Assembly: GCF_001956045.1 (NCBI RefSeq)
Contig: NZ_MRTH01000007.1
Span: forward strand, 186,001-250,000
DNA length: 64,000 nt
Reading direction: 5' to 3'
Source of the DNA: Paenibacillus sp. FSL H7-0331
GTDB taxonomy: Bacteria; Bacillota; Bacilli; Paenibacillales; NBRC-103111
Shown: positions 1 through 11,876 of the stretch, in pieces
Layout of the letters: the number at the start of each line of letters is the position of its first letter
How positions within the stretch are numbered: position 1 is the stretch's first letter
Program-made: the position numbers and the translations under genes
Notes under the pieces: model-generated
Databases searched by the model: none
The model's input: only the letters and a program-made list of their open reading frames with translations
What the model was told of the DNA's origin: nothing

Positions 1-8
1 CATCCTTG

Positions 9-488
9 CTACAAACCGAGTAGGGATTTATTAATTTTAATCACGACCTTTTTCAATTTAATCCCACCCAACCTTCCACAAACCGGACGGTGAAGATCAT
101 TCGGGAAATACACGACAAACATGCCAGGGGTCAAAGTAATCTCGTTCTCGCCAGCAACCTCGTCGTATAATTCGTAATCCTTGGATTCCAACTCATTTTC
201 TACGGACCTATTGCCGCGCGATTGTCTGCCTACAACCTGCAGCTCTTCACCACCGCCAATTAAATATTGAACATCTATATATTTGGCGTGATGCTCTGAT
301 TTACGCTCCGCTCGTATAACCGTGACGGGTGCTTGCACCATGGCGTACATATCATCCCCCTGGATCGGATAAGTCCCAACCTCAGCGTTGTCCAGATCCG
401 TCTTAATTAAATACTGAATCGCCTTTTGTAAAGCTGGATGATATGCGTGCTTTTCTTCTTCCCAATGCTCAAGGTCACCCCAGATCAT
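9..488 (-). CDS. YhcH/YjgK/YiaL family sugar-processing protein
   Basis: The 159-residue product resembles the YhcH/YjgK/YiaL family (also named EbgC, beta-galactosidase beta subunit), a cupin-like fold of about 150 residues linked to sugar-acid and sialic-acid catabolism. The family-type stretches HHAKYIDVQYLIGG near the middle and MFVVYFPNDLHRP near the C terminus, with clustered His residues, support this. I chose the ATG at 488 because AGAGGTG lies at normal spacing before it; the in-frame GTG at 497 overlaps that ribosome site. It lies 75 bp downstream of an RraA-like gene on the same strand, so the two may be cotranscribed. The exact substrate is unknown. Confidence 0.85.
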   Translation of the reverse strand: MIWGDLEHWEEEKHAYHPALQKAIQYLIKTDLDNAEVGTYPIQGDDMYAMVQAPVTVIRAERKSEHHAKYIDVQYLIGGGEELQVVGRQSRGNRSVENELESKDYELYDEVAGENEITLTPGMFVVYFPNDLHRPVCGRLGGIKLKKVVIKINKSLLGL

Positions 489-563
489 CTTCTTCACCTC
501 TTTTCTAATTTAGGAGCCACCGAAATGATCTCAATCCTATAATCAGCTGCTCCTTATTTAAGA

Positions 564-1310
564 TTACCATTCGCCCTTTCCACCGAACCTTGCTTTCATA
601 TTGACGCCAAACTCGCGACCCGCTTCATCGATTGCCAGCAAAAGCTCCTCTGTCGATTTACCAGCAGCATGACGAGCGGCAGGAATAACCGTGTTGCATT
701 CATTACTGTCCATATATAAGGAGGCTTCAAGCAGCCTGGATTCATCCTCCTCAGGAATGGTGAGAAAACCATGTTTGTCCGCGTGAATCAATTGCCCCGG
801 CTTTACCTTCGTACCGAATACCTCCACTTCGATTCCCCAACGTACCGGCGTACTGTAGGCATGGCTTACACACATTTGACGAGCGACGGCTTTAAAACCA
901 GCATTGGCCATTTCATCCACATCCCTGATAGCTCCATCAGTAATCGTACCTATACAACCCAATGACCTGTGAATATTACTGTTCACTTCTCCCCAGAAAG
1001 CGCCAATGACATTAGGCTTATCCAGATCCTGCACCACTACGATCTTCGGACCGGGAATACCGGCCACATATTGACGATATTCACTCCATGCATTCGGATT
1101 CTGGATCGGATGATCCGGATTGCTTGGTTGAAATTGCACGGTAACGGCATAACCAACCATAGGCCCCATTTGTGGCATAAAATCTCTTGTCGCTTCCATA
1201 TTGAATCCGCGAGTGATATCGTGTTTCGTAATAGCCTCCCAACCGTTATATATAGTCGGGGTATTCCAGCGCTTCAGCTTCAACAATTCGGAATGTGCTA
1301 ATCGTACCAT
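564..1310 (-). CDS. RraA-family protein (HMG aldolase/oxaloacetate decarboxylase-like)
   Basis: The 248-residue product belongs to the RraA/MenG-like family, whose enzymes act as class II 4-hydroxy-4-methyl-2-oxoglutarate aldolases or oxaloacetate decarboxylases. The stretch GCIGTITDGAIRDVDEM (about residues 118-134) carries the family's D-G-x-x-R-D metal and substrate motif, and PGQLIHADKHGFLTIP near residues 171-186 is the usual active-site closing segment. The start follows AAAGGGTG. The length is somewhat above that of bare RraA proteins, as in sugar-linked paralogues. It precedes the YhcH-type gene and is divergent from an AraC regulator 148 bp away, which suggests a small regulated operon for a sugar acid or keto acid; this role is inferred. 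Confidence 0.85.
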   Translation of the reverse strand: MVRLAHSELLKLKRWNTPTIYNGWEAITKHDITRGFNMEATRDFMPQMGPMVGYAVTVQFQPSNPDHPIQNPNAWSEYRQYVAGIPGPKIVVVQDLDKPNVIGAFWGEVNSNIHRSLGCIGTITDGAIRDVDEMANAGFKAVARQMCVSHAYSTPVRWGIEVEVFGTKVKPGQLIHADKHGFLTIPEEDESRLLEASLYMDSNECNTVIPAARHAAGKSTEELLLAIDEAGREFGVNMKARFGGKGEW

Positions 1311-1458
1311 TGCTTACACCCTTTCAATCATTGTAAGTACATGTTCATCTTATCGCTTTCTTCAGAGTAAATTGATCATATTTCAAGCTAAAATGATCAT
1401 TTCTAAAGAAATTCTTTTCATTTATAATAGAGGGTACCATGCAACAAGGGGGCTCTAC

Positions 1459-2352
1459 ATGTATCCTCAATACCTGATTGAATATCCCAACATGAACACC
1501 AGCTTCCCTTTTTACATCAAAAGAAAAAAGCATACACTTGTTCAGCCACATCGCCACGATTTTATTGAGTTAACCTTAATTATGGACGGAAAAGGAAAGG
1601 AACTCATCAATGGGTTAACGCATTCCATGACACCTGGTACGATGGTGCTGCTGCTGCCGTATCAAATTCATCAAATCGAGGCCGATCCTTTAAGTCCTTT
1701 GGATATGTACATTTGTAATTTTGACATGAAGCTGCTAACGGAGGGGGCTGAACCAGAGCAGGTATTATGGGACTTGATCTATGGAGGAGACAGCCAACAA
1801 TCCAGCTTCGTTCAATTCGATTCTTCCATACTTGGGGATATTCAATCGATATTTGCGAAAATGCTGCAAGAATATCAGGGTGATGATTACGGTAAACATA
1901 TGATCATCAAAGCAAAATTGCTTGAAGCGTTAACCTATTATGCAAGGAGTATGAGATCCCACACACATAAATCAGCTCAATTAGTAGGCTCAGCACCTGT
2001 TCGAACCAAGCCCATTTGGCAAATGATTAGATACCTGCACGAGCATTTTCTGGAATCCGTTACGTTGTCTGTATTAGCTGATGAATTTCATCTTCATCCT
2101 ACCTATATCAGTGAGCTATTCTCTGAATATTATGGTATTCGTTTTCTGGAATTCCTTCAGGAACTGCGGATTCGTCATGCTTGCAGTTTGCTGCTCTCAT
2201 CGGATATGCCGCTTTCCGAGGTAGCGATGGAGTCCGGGTTCGATGCCTATTCGACATTTAACCGAACATTTCGCAAGCTAAAAGGATGTTCTCCCCGGGC
2301 GTACAGGAGTAAACAAGCCGGTCATAGTCTCTGTCATTCCCAGATTCCATGA
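1459..2352 (+). CDS. AraC family transcriptional regulator
   Basis: The 297-residue protein has an N-terminal cupin-like sensor (PHRHDFIELTLIMDG, about residues 34-48) and a C-terminal double helix-turn-helix of the AraC/XylS type. The C-terminal part holds LADEFHLHPTYISELF and the closing signature SGFDAYSTFNRTFRKLKGCSPRAYR. The frame is open further upstream, but ATG at 1459 is the likely start because AAGGGGG lies 6-8 bases before it and the open part upstream runs antisense through the RraA gene. It is divergent from the RraA and YhcH genes and is the obvious candidate to control them. The ligand is unknown. Confidence 0.88.
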   Translation: MYPQYLIEYPNMNTSFPFYIKRKKHTLVQPHRHDFIELTLIMDGKGKELINGLTHSMTPGTMVLLLPYQIHQIEADPLSPLDMYICNFDMKLLTEGAEPEQVLWDLIYGGDSQQSSFVQFDSSILGDIQSIFAKMLQEYQGDDYGKHMIIKAKLLEALTYYARSMRSHTHKSAQLVGSAPVRTKPIWQMIRYLHEHFLESVTLSVLADEFHLHPTYISELFSEYYGIRFLEFLQELRIRHACSLLLSSDMPLSEVAMESGFDAYSTFNRTFRKLKGCSPRAYRSKQAGHSLCHSQIP

Positions 2353-2455
2353 GAAAATAGCACATATTCAAACTTCGGTGCGTTGGTGCTGATTATGCTG
2401 CTTCTGGCGACTCCGTGTCAGACATCTTGATTCAAACGGTAGCAATGGACGGGAA

Positions 2456-2503
2456 AAGCAAACAGGCAGCTCAAGGATTAAACCCTGGGCTGCCTGTTTG
2501 CTT
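2456..2503. terminator. 15-bp stem hairpin between araC-type gene and lacZ-type gene
   Basis: AAGCAAACAGGCAGC (2456-2470) is the exact inverse of GCTGCCTGTTTGCTT (2489-2503) with an 18-base loop. The minus-strand transcript would end in CTTTTCCC, so it probably terminates the convergent beta-galactosidase gene and may also end the AraC-type gene. Confidence 0.7.
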
Positions 2504-2539
2504 AAGGAATACAACTTTAATTCGTGTTTATCGGATTAC

Positions 2540-2580
2540 TTATTCACATTTTATCCACAATTTATCCACACATATCCACA
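2540..2580 (+). promoter_or_regulatory. DnaA-box cluster 1 (four boxes, about 11-bp spacing)
   Basis: Four DnaA-box-like 9-mers lie in the same direction: TTATTCACA (2540-2548), TTATCCACA (2551-2559), TTATCCACA (2562-2570) and ATATCCACA (2572-2580). The starts are 11, 11 and 10 bases apart, so the sites share one helix face. TTATNCACA is the known bacterial DnaA-box consensus. No dnaA or dnaN gene is seen nearby, so this is more likely a DnaA-titrating or regulatory cluster than an origin; that role is inferred. Confidence 0.75.
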
Positions 2581-2586
2581 ATTCGC

Positions 2587-5907
<3,321 letters not shown>

Positions 5908-6570
5908 ATGAAAACAACAAAAATGATAGCAGCATGTGCATTAACAGCCCTACTATTAAGCGGATGTGGTACGAATACGGCAGCACCAAATGCCTCTAGT
6001 TCGGCAAGTGCAGCGCCAGCGGCAAGTACAACAAGTCCGGCAGCAGATCAAGCCAAGCCACAAAATGGCGCACCTGGATCAGTAGCCAATTCGAACCAGC
6101 GTACGATGATGATGACGTTCCAATCCCTCATTATGATGGACAAATCCACTGGACTTGCCATTACGAAGGATCAGGCTGCCAAAATGCTGCCTGTTGTTCA
6201 GGAAGCCGTGACCAAAAGCGAGCTGAGCACAGATGCGCAAACCAATCTGTTAGCACCACTAACTGCCGACCAGAAAAAGTTCATTGAAGAAGCTCAAGCC
6301 AAAAGCAAGCAAAGAGCTAACGGACAAGGCGGAGCAAATGGCGGACAAGCTGGTCAGCCCCCACAAGGTGATCAAGCCGGTGGACAAGCAGCAGCCGGTC
6401 AAGGACAGGACGGGCAGCGTAAGCAGGGGGGACAGCGTCCTCAGGGTGATGCAGCTAACAAAGAGGGTGCCAATCCCTCAGGTAATGCAAGTGGTCAAGG
6501 CGGGCAGCGTCCTCAAGGCGGCAATATCGGGCAACAGCTCATTGAATTGCTGCAAGCCAAAACCAAATAA
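5908..6570 (+). CDS. Gln/Gly-rich lipoprotein of unknown function
   Basis: The 220-residue product has a lipoprotein signal peptide ending in the lipobox LLLSGC (Cys 20), so it should be anchored to the outer face of the membrane. An Ala/Ser/Pro linker follows (about 25-65), then a predicted helical segment with several Met residues (about 66-130), then a low-complexity tail rich in Gly, Gln, Ala and Arg with recurring GGQRPQG units (about 131-210). No family was recognised beyond the lipoprotein signal. The start ATG follows AAAGGAGATGGTGG at a slightly long spacing. It is followed directly by a strong terminator and appears monocistronic. Confidence 0.7.
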   Translation: MKTTKMIAACALTALLLSGCGTNTAAPNASSSASAAPAASTTSPAADQAKPQNGAPGSVANSNQRTMMMTFQSLIMMDKSTGLAITKDQAAKMLPVVQEAVTKSELSTDAQTNLLAPLTADQKKFIEEAQAKSKQRANGQGGANGGQAGQPPQGDQAGGQAAAGQGQDGQRKQGGQRPQGDAANKEGANPSGNASGQGGQRPQGGNIGQQLIELLQAKTK

Positions 6571-6585
6571 AATGGGGTCGTAAGC

Positions 6586-6636
6586 AAAAGAACCTTCATA
6601 TCCACGGATTTATTGTGTGGAATGAAGGTTCTTTTT
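6586..6636. terminator. Bidirectional Rho-independent terminator
   Basis: AAAAGAACCTTCAT (6586-6599) pairs with ATGAAGGTTCTTTT (6622-6635), the stem being extended inward by CCAC/GTGG. It has a T-run on both strands, so it can end both the lipoprotein gene and the convergent transporter-HEAT gene. Confidence 0.9.
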
Positions 6637-6664
6637 ATATCGCAATTTGATCAAAGCTTTAAGG

Positions 6665-9600
6665 CTACACCATACCTTTAATTCGTTCTGCCAGTACACG
6701 CATCATGCTACGCAGTACTTCGATGTTTTGAAAGCAAAAGGCAAAAACCTGATCCTGCTGGAGCTCGAGCAGCACGGTACGGTCTGTTGATGTACAATCG
6801 GCCGAACGCGGACCGCTGTCGATAACTGCCATCTCTCCAAAGCAATCTCCTTGACCGAGCATCGCAAACGTTTCATTTCCATTATGGACGCGGACGTTCC
6901 CTTCAATGATTCCGTACATCGTGTCTCCAAATTCCCCGGTTTTGCAGATCACTTCACCGGGGCCATAGGTAACCTCTTCAACGATTTGGGCAAGCCGGAT
7001 GAAGTCATCCTGACTGAGATGGGCGAATAAATTGATTTTCTGCAAAACCAGAATACGCCGCAATATGATCGCATCCTTGGACTGATCCGCAGTATCGGGA
7101 GATGATACTGTGCTCACCGCTGCAATCTCCTGCACAGTGTTCTGATCAATGGCTTCCTGCCCACCCCGTTCCAGCTTGGTTCGCAGTCTGCGTGAAAGCA
7201 GCTTCATCATTTCAATCGCAATACTCGCACGATCGAACATCATTTCATACAATGCCGTTGAATCCAGCTCCCACAGCTCGATATCGGTTTCTGCCCGTAT
7301 CGTTGCCGTCCGCAGCCCTTGAGTCAGAACAGCCATTTCTCCAAAGCAATCGCCAGCCTTCAGACTACTTACCTGCTGGCCATTCACGTATACACCTGCT
7401 TGACCACTGTGAATGATGAATAAAGAATCTCCCGGGTCGCCCTCACGAATGATATCCATTCCTTGTACCCGACTAAGCTTCTGTAATCGAGGTGCTATCG
7501 CCGAGAGATCGCGAGCTACCAAACCATGGAATAAGGTGACATTGTGCAAAAGTCGGACACGTTCGATCTGATCAGCAAGGCTTTCATAGGACAGTTGTTT
7601 CTCTTCTGCGTTTGCATGTTCCTCGATAAAAGCAAGCGCCCTGCTGGAGTGACTCTGCATGGTCATATAACGAATCCAGTGACGAAGCCACGTATCTCCT
7701 TGCTCATACAGCCAAATCAATGCGTCCTCATTTAAACTTTCAGGTGAAGCTGTGCCTGTTAAAGTACGTGGAGTCGACATCATTCTGGCCAGTTCAGTAC
7801 GCAGGTTCCCTTGAAGCATCTGATCCATCACTTCGGTCGAATTCGCCTGCTGTCTGCTATCGCCCGACAACCAACTGGCTAACACCGCTTGTACGGTCTT
7901 GGCATCAATGATCAAGGATAATAGTTGAAAAATACGCCTGCATACCGAAAGACGCGTCTGCTCGATGATCAGCGGCATTTCGGAGCGATCCTCTACTCCG
8001 GATATACGTGCCCCATGTACGGCAAATTTCCAGTAAAGCTGAATATCCCCAAGAATAAGCTCTTCAACCTGCTTCTCATCCACCCGCCAATGGTCCTTGT
8101 TCATTCTCTGCAAGGCTTCCAGAATCTTGTCGCGCAGTTCAAAGCGAGCGGATTTGTAAAGTGACATCAGCATATCAAATGACCGCTGGGTACCGATTCG
8201 CTCATATACTTGCGGCAAATACAGGGCCGCAGTGTGCTCAACCAGGAAAGGCTCAAGCAGCGGCAGTATTTGCTTTTCCTCATAAGCAGCTAATGCTGCA
8301 ACCGCATAACGCCGGGTCTCACTGCTATCCAGTAGAGGAACAATATAAGGAACCAGCTCCAATACCTGAAGCGCAGCCGCAGACTGCAGAGCACCGATAC
8401 GTACCTGTGGGGAGGCATCCTGAAGCAAGGCAAGCAGTGGCTTATAGAAGCTGGCAATCCCGATTTGGCCAAACAATGCCGCCATCGCCATCCGTTCTTC
8501 CTCATGGATACTTTCCAGCAGCTGCTTCAGTTTACCTACCGCGCGGAACATGCCTTCAACCCCATAATATTTTACAAGTCCTGCAATTGCTGCCGCTCTC
8601 ATGCGGACTTCCGGTTTCTCAAGATAGCTTGTAATTTCATCGATATATTCATCCTTCGCATATGCTGCCAGCGCTACTAAGGCTCTCGCTCGTACCTGCT
8701 GGTCCCCTTCGACTAGCAGCTGCTGCAGCATAGGCTCCAGCCCATCCGGTGTCACTCGCTCTACATAGACCAATGCCTCGGAACAAACCTCGGCAGCAGG
8801 ATGCTGCAGCAGTGCAGGCAGAAACGGCTTCATATCAAATGAATCCAGCTCATTTAATAGACGGAGTGCGTAAAGCACCTGCTGCTTATCGGGACTCGAT
8901 AAAGCGTTAACCAGCAGCAAGCGGCTTGAAGGGTCCATCATATTGAGTTCTGCCTTCTCCAAATCATCATTGCCCGTTTGCAGGGTGGACAGCAGTGTCT
9001 TCAAATACGCACCCTTTACCTTGATTGCAGCCGCGATGCAGATAGCAAGCAGCACCAGAATGATATAGCTAAGCTGCTCTGGAGCAAACAACCGGGAGAC
9101 GACAAGCAAACACAACGCTGCCAGACCCTTTGCTCCATTACGTACGATACCATCCAGAAAACCCTTTGCTTTGCCACGCCATTCCGGTGAAATCGGGAAC
9201 ATAATCAACTGACTGACGGATGAATAAATCGTATCCCCAATGACCTTATCACTACCTTTAACAGCTACAGCCATTGCCAGCACAGGCATCAGCAGCACAC
9301 CAAAGCTGCCCATAAACAAGGCAATCGGAAACACCAGCAGCGCTGTCATCACACCAAAACGAGTTAACACCCTACCCGATACGAACAACTGAACGAATAA
9401 AGCCAACAGTCCCGAATATCCATAAAAGCTGCCCATAAATCCGGCCAAGGCTTCATTTTGCAGCGTCTCTTTCAAAATAACCTTGAATTGATAATCGATT
9501 AAAGTAAGCGACAGCACCAGCGCCGCCGACATGATCGCCACGTATTTCAAATGGGGCACGTTCTGAAACAGGCTCGACTTGGCTTCAACCTTTTTCCTTG

Positions 9601-10267
9601 CTGCTGGTGGCCGTTTCTTCGTAGACTGATCGGTTGAAAAGAGCTCTTTTGGCGCAGACAGCATTCGTAGAATCTGCACGACTGCTATCAGACAAAGCAG
9701 CTGCAGCCCCGCATAAAAATAAATTAAATTCGCTGTGCCGACTGCCGGTACCAGTGCCTTCAAGCCAAAACCGCTTAAAATTCCACCCATAATACCGCCG
9801 CTGCCGACCCAACCAATCATTCGTTTGACCTTACGCTGATCGAGCACCGAGGTAGCGAATTGCCAGAAGCAGACGATCATCAAAAAGTTAAACACATCAT
9901 ACACGACATAAATAACAGGAAACACCCAACGCATTTCCGTACCTACACCAAGCCTCGAAATAAGCACGAGAAACGAAATCAACGGGATCAACCCAAGGAT
10001 CAAACGATCCAGCCGAAACTTGCTGCTGTACCTCTGGAATATAAACCCCATCAGGATCATCGCCGCCGCCTGGGGCAAGTACATTGTCGACAAGTAAGAA
10101 GCATCAAAGCGGCTGAGAAACAGTGTGTCTGCTGAAGTCCGACCCATGGTGGAGGCCGAAACTACGCAGAACAAATAACCGAACAGCCAGAATACCTTGA
10201 CGTATTCCTCTCGATCTTCTGCAAATCGGTTAATCGTATTTTTAAGGGAAAGGCTCGATATTTGCAT
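6665..10267 (-). CDS. ATP/ADP-translocase-like membrane protein with HEAT repeats and two cNMP-binding domains
   Basis: This 1200-residue protein has three parts. Residues about 25-430 form a many-helix membrane domain that resembles the Npt/NTT nucleotide transporter-like branch of the MFS fold. Residues about 440-860 are alpha-helical repeats of HEAT type (for example QVRARALVALAAY, QVRIGALQSAAAL). Two cyclic-nucleotide-binding domains end it, at about 912-1030 and 1077-1195; each keeps the phosphate-cassette core FGEMAV and a downstream Arg (GLRTAT, GPRSAD). The gene stands alone between two terminators or gaps. Transport has not been shown for such free-living homologues, so its substrate is open. 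A role as a ligand-gated transporter or membrane sensor is inferred. Confidence 0.85.
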   Translation of the reverse strand: MQISSLSLKNTINRFAEDREEYVKVFWLFGYLFCVVSASTMGRTSADTLFLSRFDASYLSTMYLPQAAAMILMGFIFQRYSSKFRLDRLILGLIPLISFLVLISRLGVGTEMRWVFPVIYVVYDVFNFLMIVCFWQFATSVLDQRKVKRMIGWVGSGGIMGGILSGFGLKALVPAVGTANLIYFYAGLQLLCLIAVVQILRMLSAPKELFSTDQSTKKRPPAARKKVEAKSSLFQNVPHLKYVAIMSAALVLSLTLIDYQFKVILKETLQNEALAGFMGSFYGYSGLLALFVQLFVSGRVLTRFGVMTALLVFPIALFMGSFGVLLMPVLAMAVAVKGSDKVIGDTIYSSVSQLIMFPISPEWRGKAKGFLDGIVRNGAKGLAALCLLVVSRLFAPEQLSYIILVLLAICIAAAIKVKGAYLKTLLSTLQTGNDDLEKAELNMMDPSSRLLLVNALSSPDKQQVLYALRLLNELDSFDMKPFLPALLQHPAAEVCSEALVYVERVTPDGLEPMLQQLLVEGDQQVRARALVALAAYAKDEYIDEITSYLEKPEVRMRAAAIAGLVKYYGVEGMFRAVGKLKQLLESIHEEERMAMAALFGQIGIASFYKPLLALLQDASPQVRIGALQSAAALQVLELVPYIVPLLDSSETRRYAVAALAAYEEKQILPLLEPFLVEHTAALYLPQVYERIGTQRSFDMLMSLYKSARFELRDKILEALQRMNKDHWRVDEKQVEELILGDIQLYWKFAVHGARISGVEDRSEMPLIIEQTRLSVCRRIFQLLSLIIDAKTVQAVLASWLSGDSRQQANSTEVMDQMLQGNLRTELARMMSTPRTLTGTASPESLNEDALIWLYEQGDTWLRHWIRYMTMQSHSSRALAFIEEHANAEEKQLSYESLADQIERVRLLHNVTLFHGLVARDLSAIAPRLQKLSRVQGMDIIREGDPGDSLFIIHSGQAGVYVNGQQVSSLKAGDCFGEMAVLTQGLRTATIRAETDIELWELDSTALYEMMFDRASIAIEMMKLLSRRLRTKLERGGQEAIDQNTVQEIAAVSTVSSPDTADQSKDAIILRRILVLQKINLFAHLSQDDFIRLAQIVEEVTYGPGEVICKTGEFGDTMYGIIEGNVRVHNGNETFAMLGQGDCFGEMAVIDSGPRSADCTSTDRTVLLELQQDQVFAFCFQNIEVLRSMMRVLAERIKGMV

Positions 10268-10387
10268 GGCTTTGGGTTACATCTCCATTTCCAAGAATTG
10301 TCTTCCTACACAGGGTCAGGCATTTGCGAACTAATCAGCTTCAGCAAAGCGGCTGACCCCTTTATTTCTTGGATGCCCTGCAACATA

Positions 10388-11641
10388 TTATTTAGAGATT
10401 ACCGAATGGTCATGTAAAATTTCATTATACGTTCTGAGTAATGTAAACCGATTCATTCTTATGTGGTGAGCCTCTTGCAGACTTCTCGCTAATAGCTCGG
10501 AGCCTACTCCAAGCTGTTCCGGCGTCGTGGGACCACCCAACTTGTGAAGCATCTCACGCAGCGCTTGACCCTCCGGAATTCGGCCAATTTCCTCCTGAAT
10601 TTCCGGCCAATGACTAATTATCGCTGATTGTCGAGCAATGGTCGATTCATCAGCAGCTGCCTTTGGCTCCATGGATGCTATTTTCGGGGATATGCTACTC
10701 TCCGCCAGCTGATGATACAAAGTAGCGATTTGCACACAAGCTACACCTACCTTGGCCCCATGCAGCAGCTGCCGCTTGCCAAGTCGAATATACTCCATTT
10801 CCCAATAATGGGATAGATGATGTTCGGCTCCTGAAGCGGGGTGAGATTGACCTAATATCATCATCGCAATGCCGGATTCAATCAGCGCCTCGATTAAGGT
10901 TTGGATCCCTTCTTCGCCACGCTCGGCAATACTGTCCAGATGATCCACACATTTTTGGAGGGCATTACGGGTTAGGGCCGCTACAAGTGGTGAGTAGGGT
11001 TCTCCGGCTACAAGACTGCCGAACTTCCAATCGAATAATGAGGTGTACTTACCGAGCATATCGCCAAAACCAGCGGCCACCATCGCCGAAGGTGCTTGCA
11101 CCAAAATATCCAGATCGGCAAATATCGCATCCGGTCCGATAGCTGCAATCGTTTTCTTTTCACCGCGAATAATAATCGGCGCTCCCTTGGAATTAAAGCC
11201 GTCCACGGAAGGTGCCGTCGGTACCGATATAAAAGGAATACCTGCCGTATACGCCGAATATCGGGAAATATCATGCAGTGTCCCTGATCCTGCGGCCACC
11301 ACGACCTGTGCCGAATACTGCTGCAAATCCATAATCAGTTGAATCAAGGAAACCTCATCAGCGATTACATCCCCTTGTTCATTAGGTTGGATTATCGTCA
11401 GCTTGGTGGAGATGCCTTTGTCCACCAAGGACGTCTCCAAAGCCTTTCCGGCGATTTCGTATGTGTTGGCATCTGCAACTATCGAAACCCTCTGATAGGA
11501 TTGATCGAATAAGAAGCCTGCTACCTGATTAAGAGCGCCCGATTGTACAATAATCGGATATTGATCCTCAGGCTTAACTCCTTCTTCCCCCAATTGTGCT
11601 GCAACCTGGTTGACTCTCGTCCATACGGTCATATTTGCCAT
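10388..11641 (-). CDS. egsA: sn-glycerol-1-phosphate dehydrogenase (AraM/EgsA type)
   Basis: The 417-residue protein belongs to the iron-containing/glycerol dehydrogenase-like superfamily, AraM/EgsA branch, which reduces dihydroxyacetone phosphate to sn-glycerol-1-phosphate. Diagnostic stretches are VVAAGSGTLHDISRY (about 115-129, nucleotide binding), SVPTAPSVDGFNS (about 138-150) and the metal-binding His residues in SHPASGAEHHLSHYWE (about 264-279). Its length fits the Bacillus AraM type. In Bacillus the product feeds heptaprenylglyceryl-phosphate synthesis. It lies 120 bp upstream of the transporter-HEAT gene without a clear terminator between, so partial read-through is possible. Confidence 0.9.
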   Translation of the reverse strand: MANMTVWTRVNQVAAQLGEEGVKPEDQYPIIVQSGALNQVAGFLFDQSYQRVSIVADANTYEIAGKALETSLVDKGISTKLTIIQPNEQGDVIADEVSLIQLIMDLQQYSAQVVVAAGSGTLHDISRYSAYTAGIPFISVPTAPSVDGFNSKGAPIIIRGEKKTIAAIGPDAIFADLDILVQAPSAMVAAGFGDMLGKYTSLFDWKFGSLVAGEPYSPLVAALTRNALQKCVDHLDSIAERGEEGIQTLIEALIESGIAMMILGQSHPASGAEHHLSHYWEMEYIRLGKRQLLHGAKVGVACVQIATLYHQLAESSISPKIASMEPKAAADESTIARQSAIISHWPEIQEEIGRIPEGQALREMLHKLGGPTTPEQLGVGSELLARSLQEAHHIRMNRFTLLRTYNEILHDHSVISK

Positions 11642-11796
11642 CCTCTCTTTACCCTACTGTTTTAACTGTCGATTTCTTATCATGTTATTTAAAAAATATA
11701 CTCTGCTTTGCTGTCGTTTTCAAGACAATACACCCAGAAAATTCACATCAAATAAACGTTATTGAACTTAAATGAACACAAATGAACTTAAAATCT
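11642..11796. other. Intergenic region upstream of egsA-type gene
   Basis: AT-rich promoter region for the dehydrogenase gene. It contains three spaced copies of a TGAAC(T/A)(T/C)A-like word (TTGAACTTAAATGAACACAAATGAACTTA spread over 11762-11790), which may be a regulator site or chance. Confidence 0.35.
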
Positions 11797-11832
11797 TTAA
11801 AAAAGAGCACTAATCGCAGCCGATTCGTGCCC
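11797..11832 (-). terminator. Rho-independent terminator after GGDEF gene
   Basis: On the minus strand GCACGAATCG pairs with CGATTAGTGC (one mismatch) around a GCTG loop and is followed by TCTTTTTT. It ends the diguanylate cyclase gene. Confidence 0.85.
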
Positions 11833-11876
11833 TGTACATGATGAAATTTTTTGAAAAATGCATACATCATTTATCG

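Noticed and set aside
2540..2580. Chromosomal origin of replication
   Set aside because: No dnaA, dnaN or AT-rich unwinding element is near, and the boxes sit after a lacZ-type gene.
8161..8634. 157-residue plus-strand open frame inside the transporter-HEAT gene
   Set aside because: It is antisense to a clearly coding gene, has no ribosome site and shows no motif; long antisense frames are common opposite repeat-rich genes.
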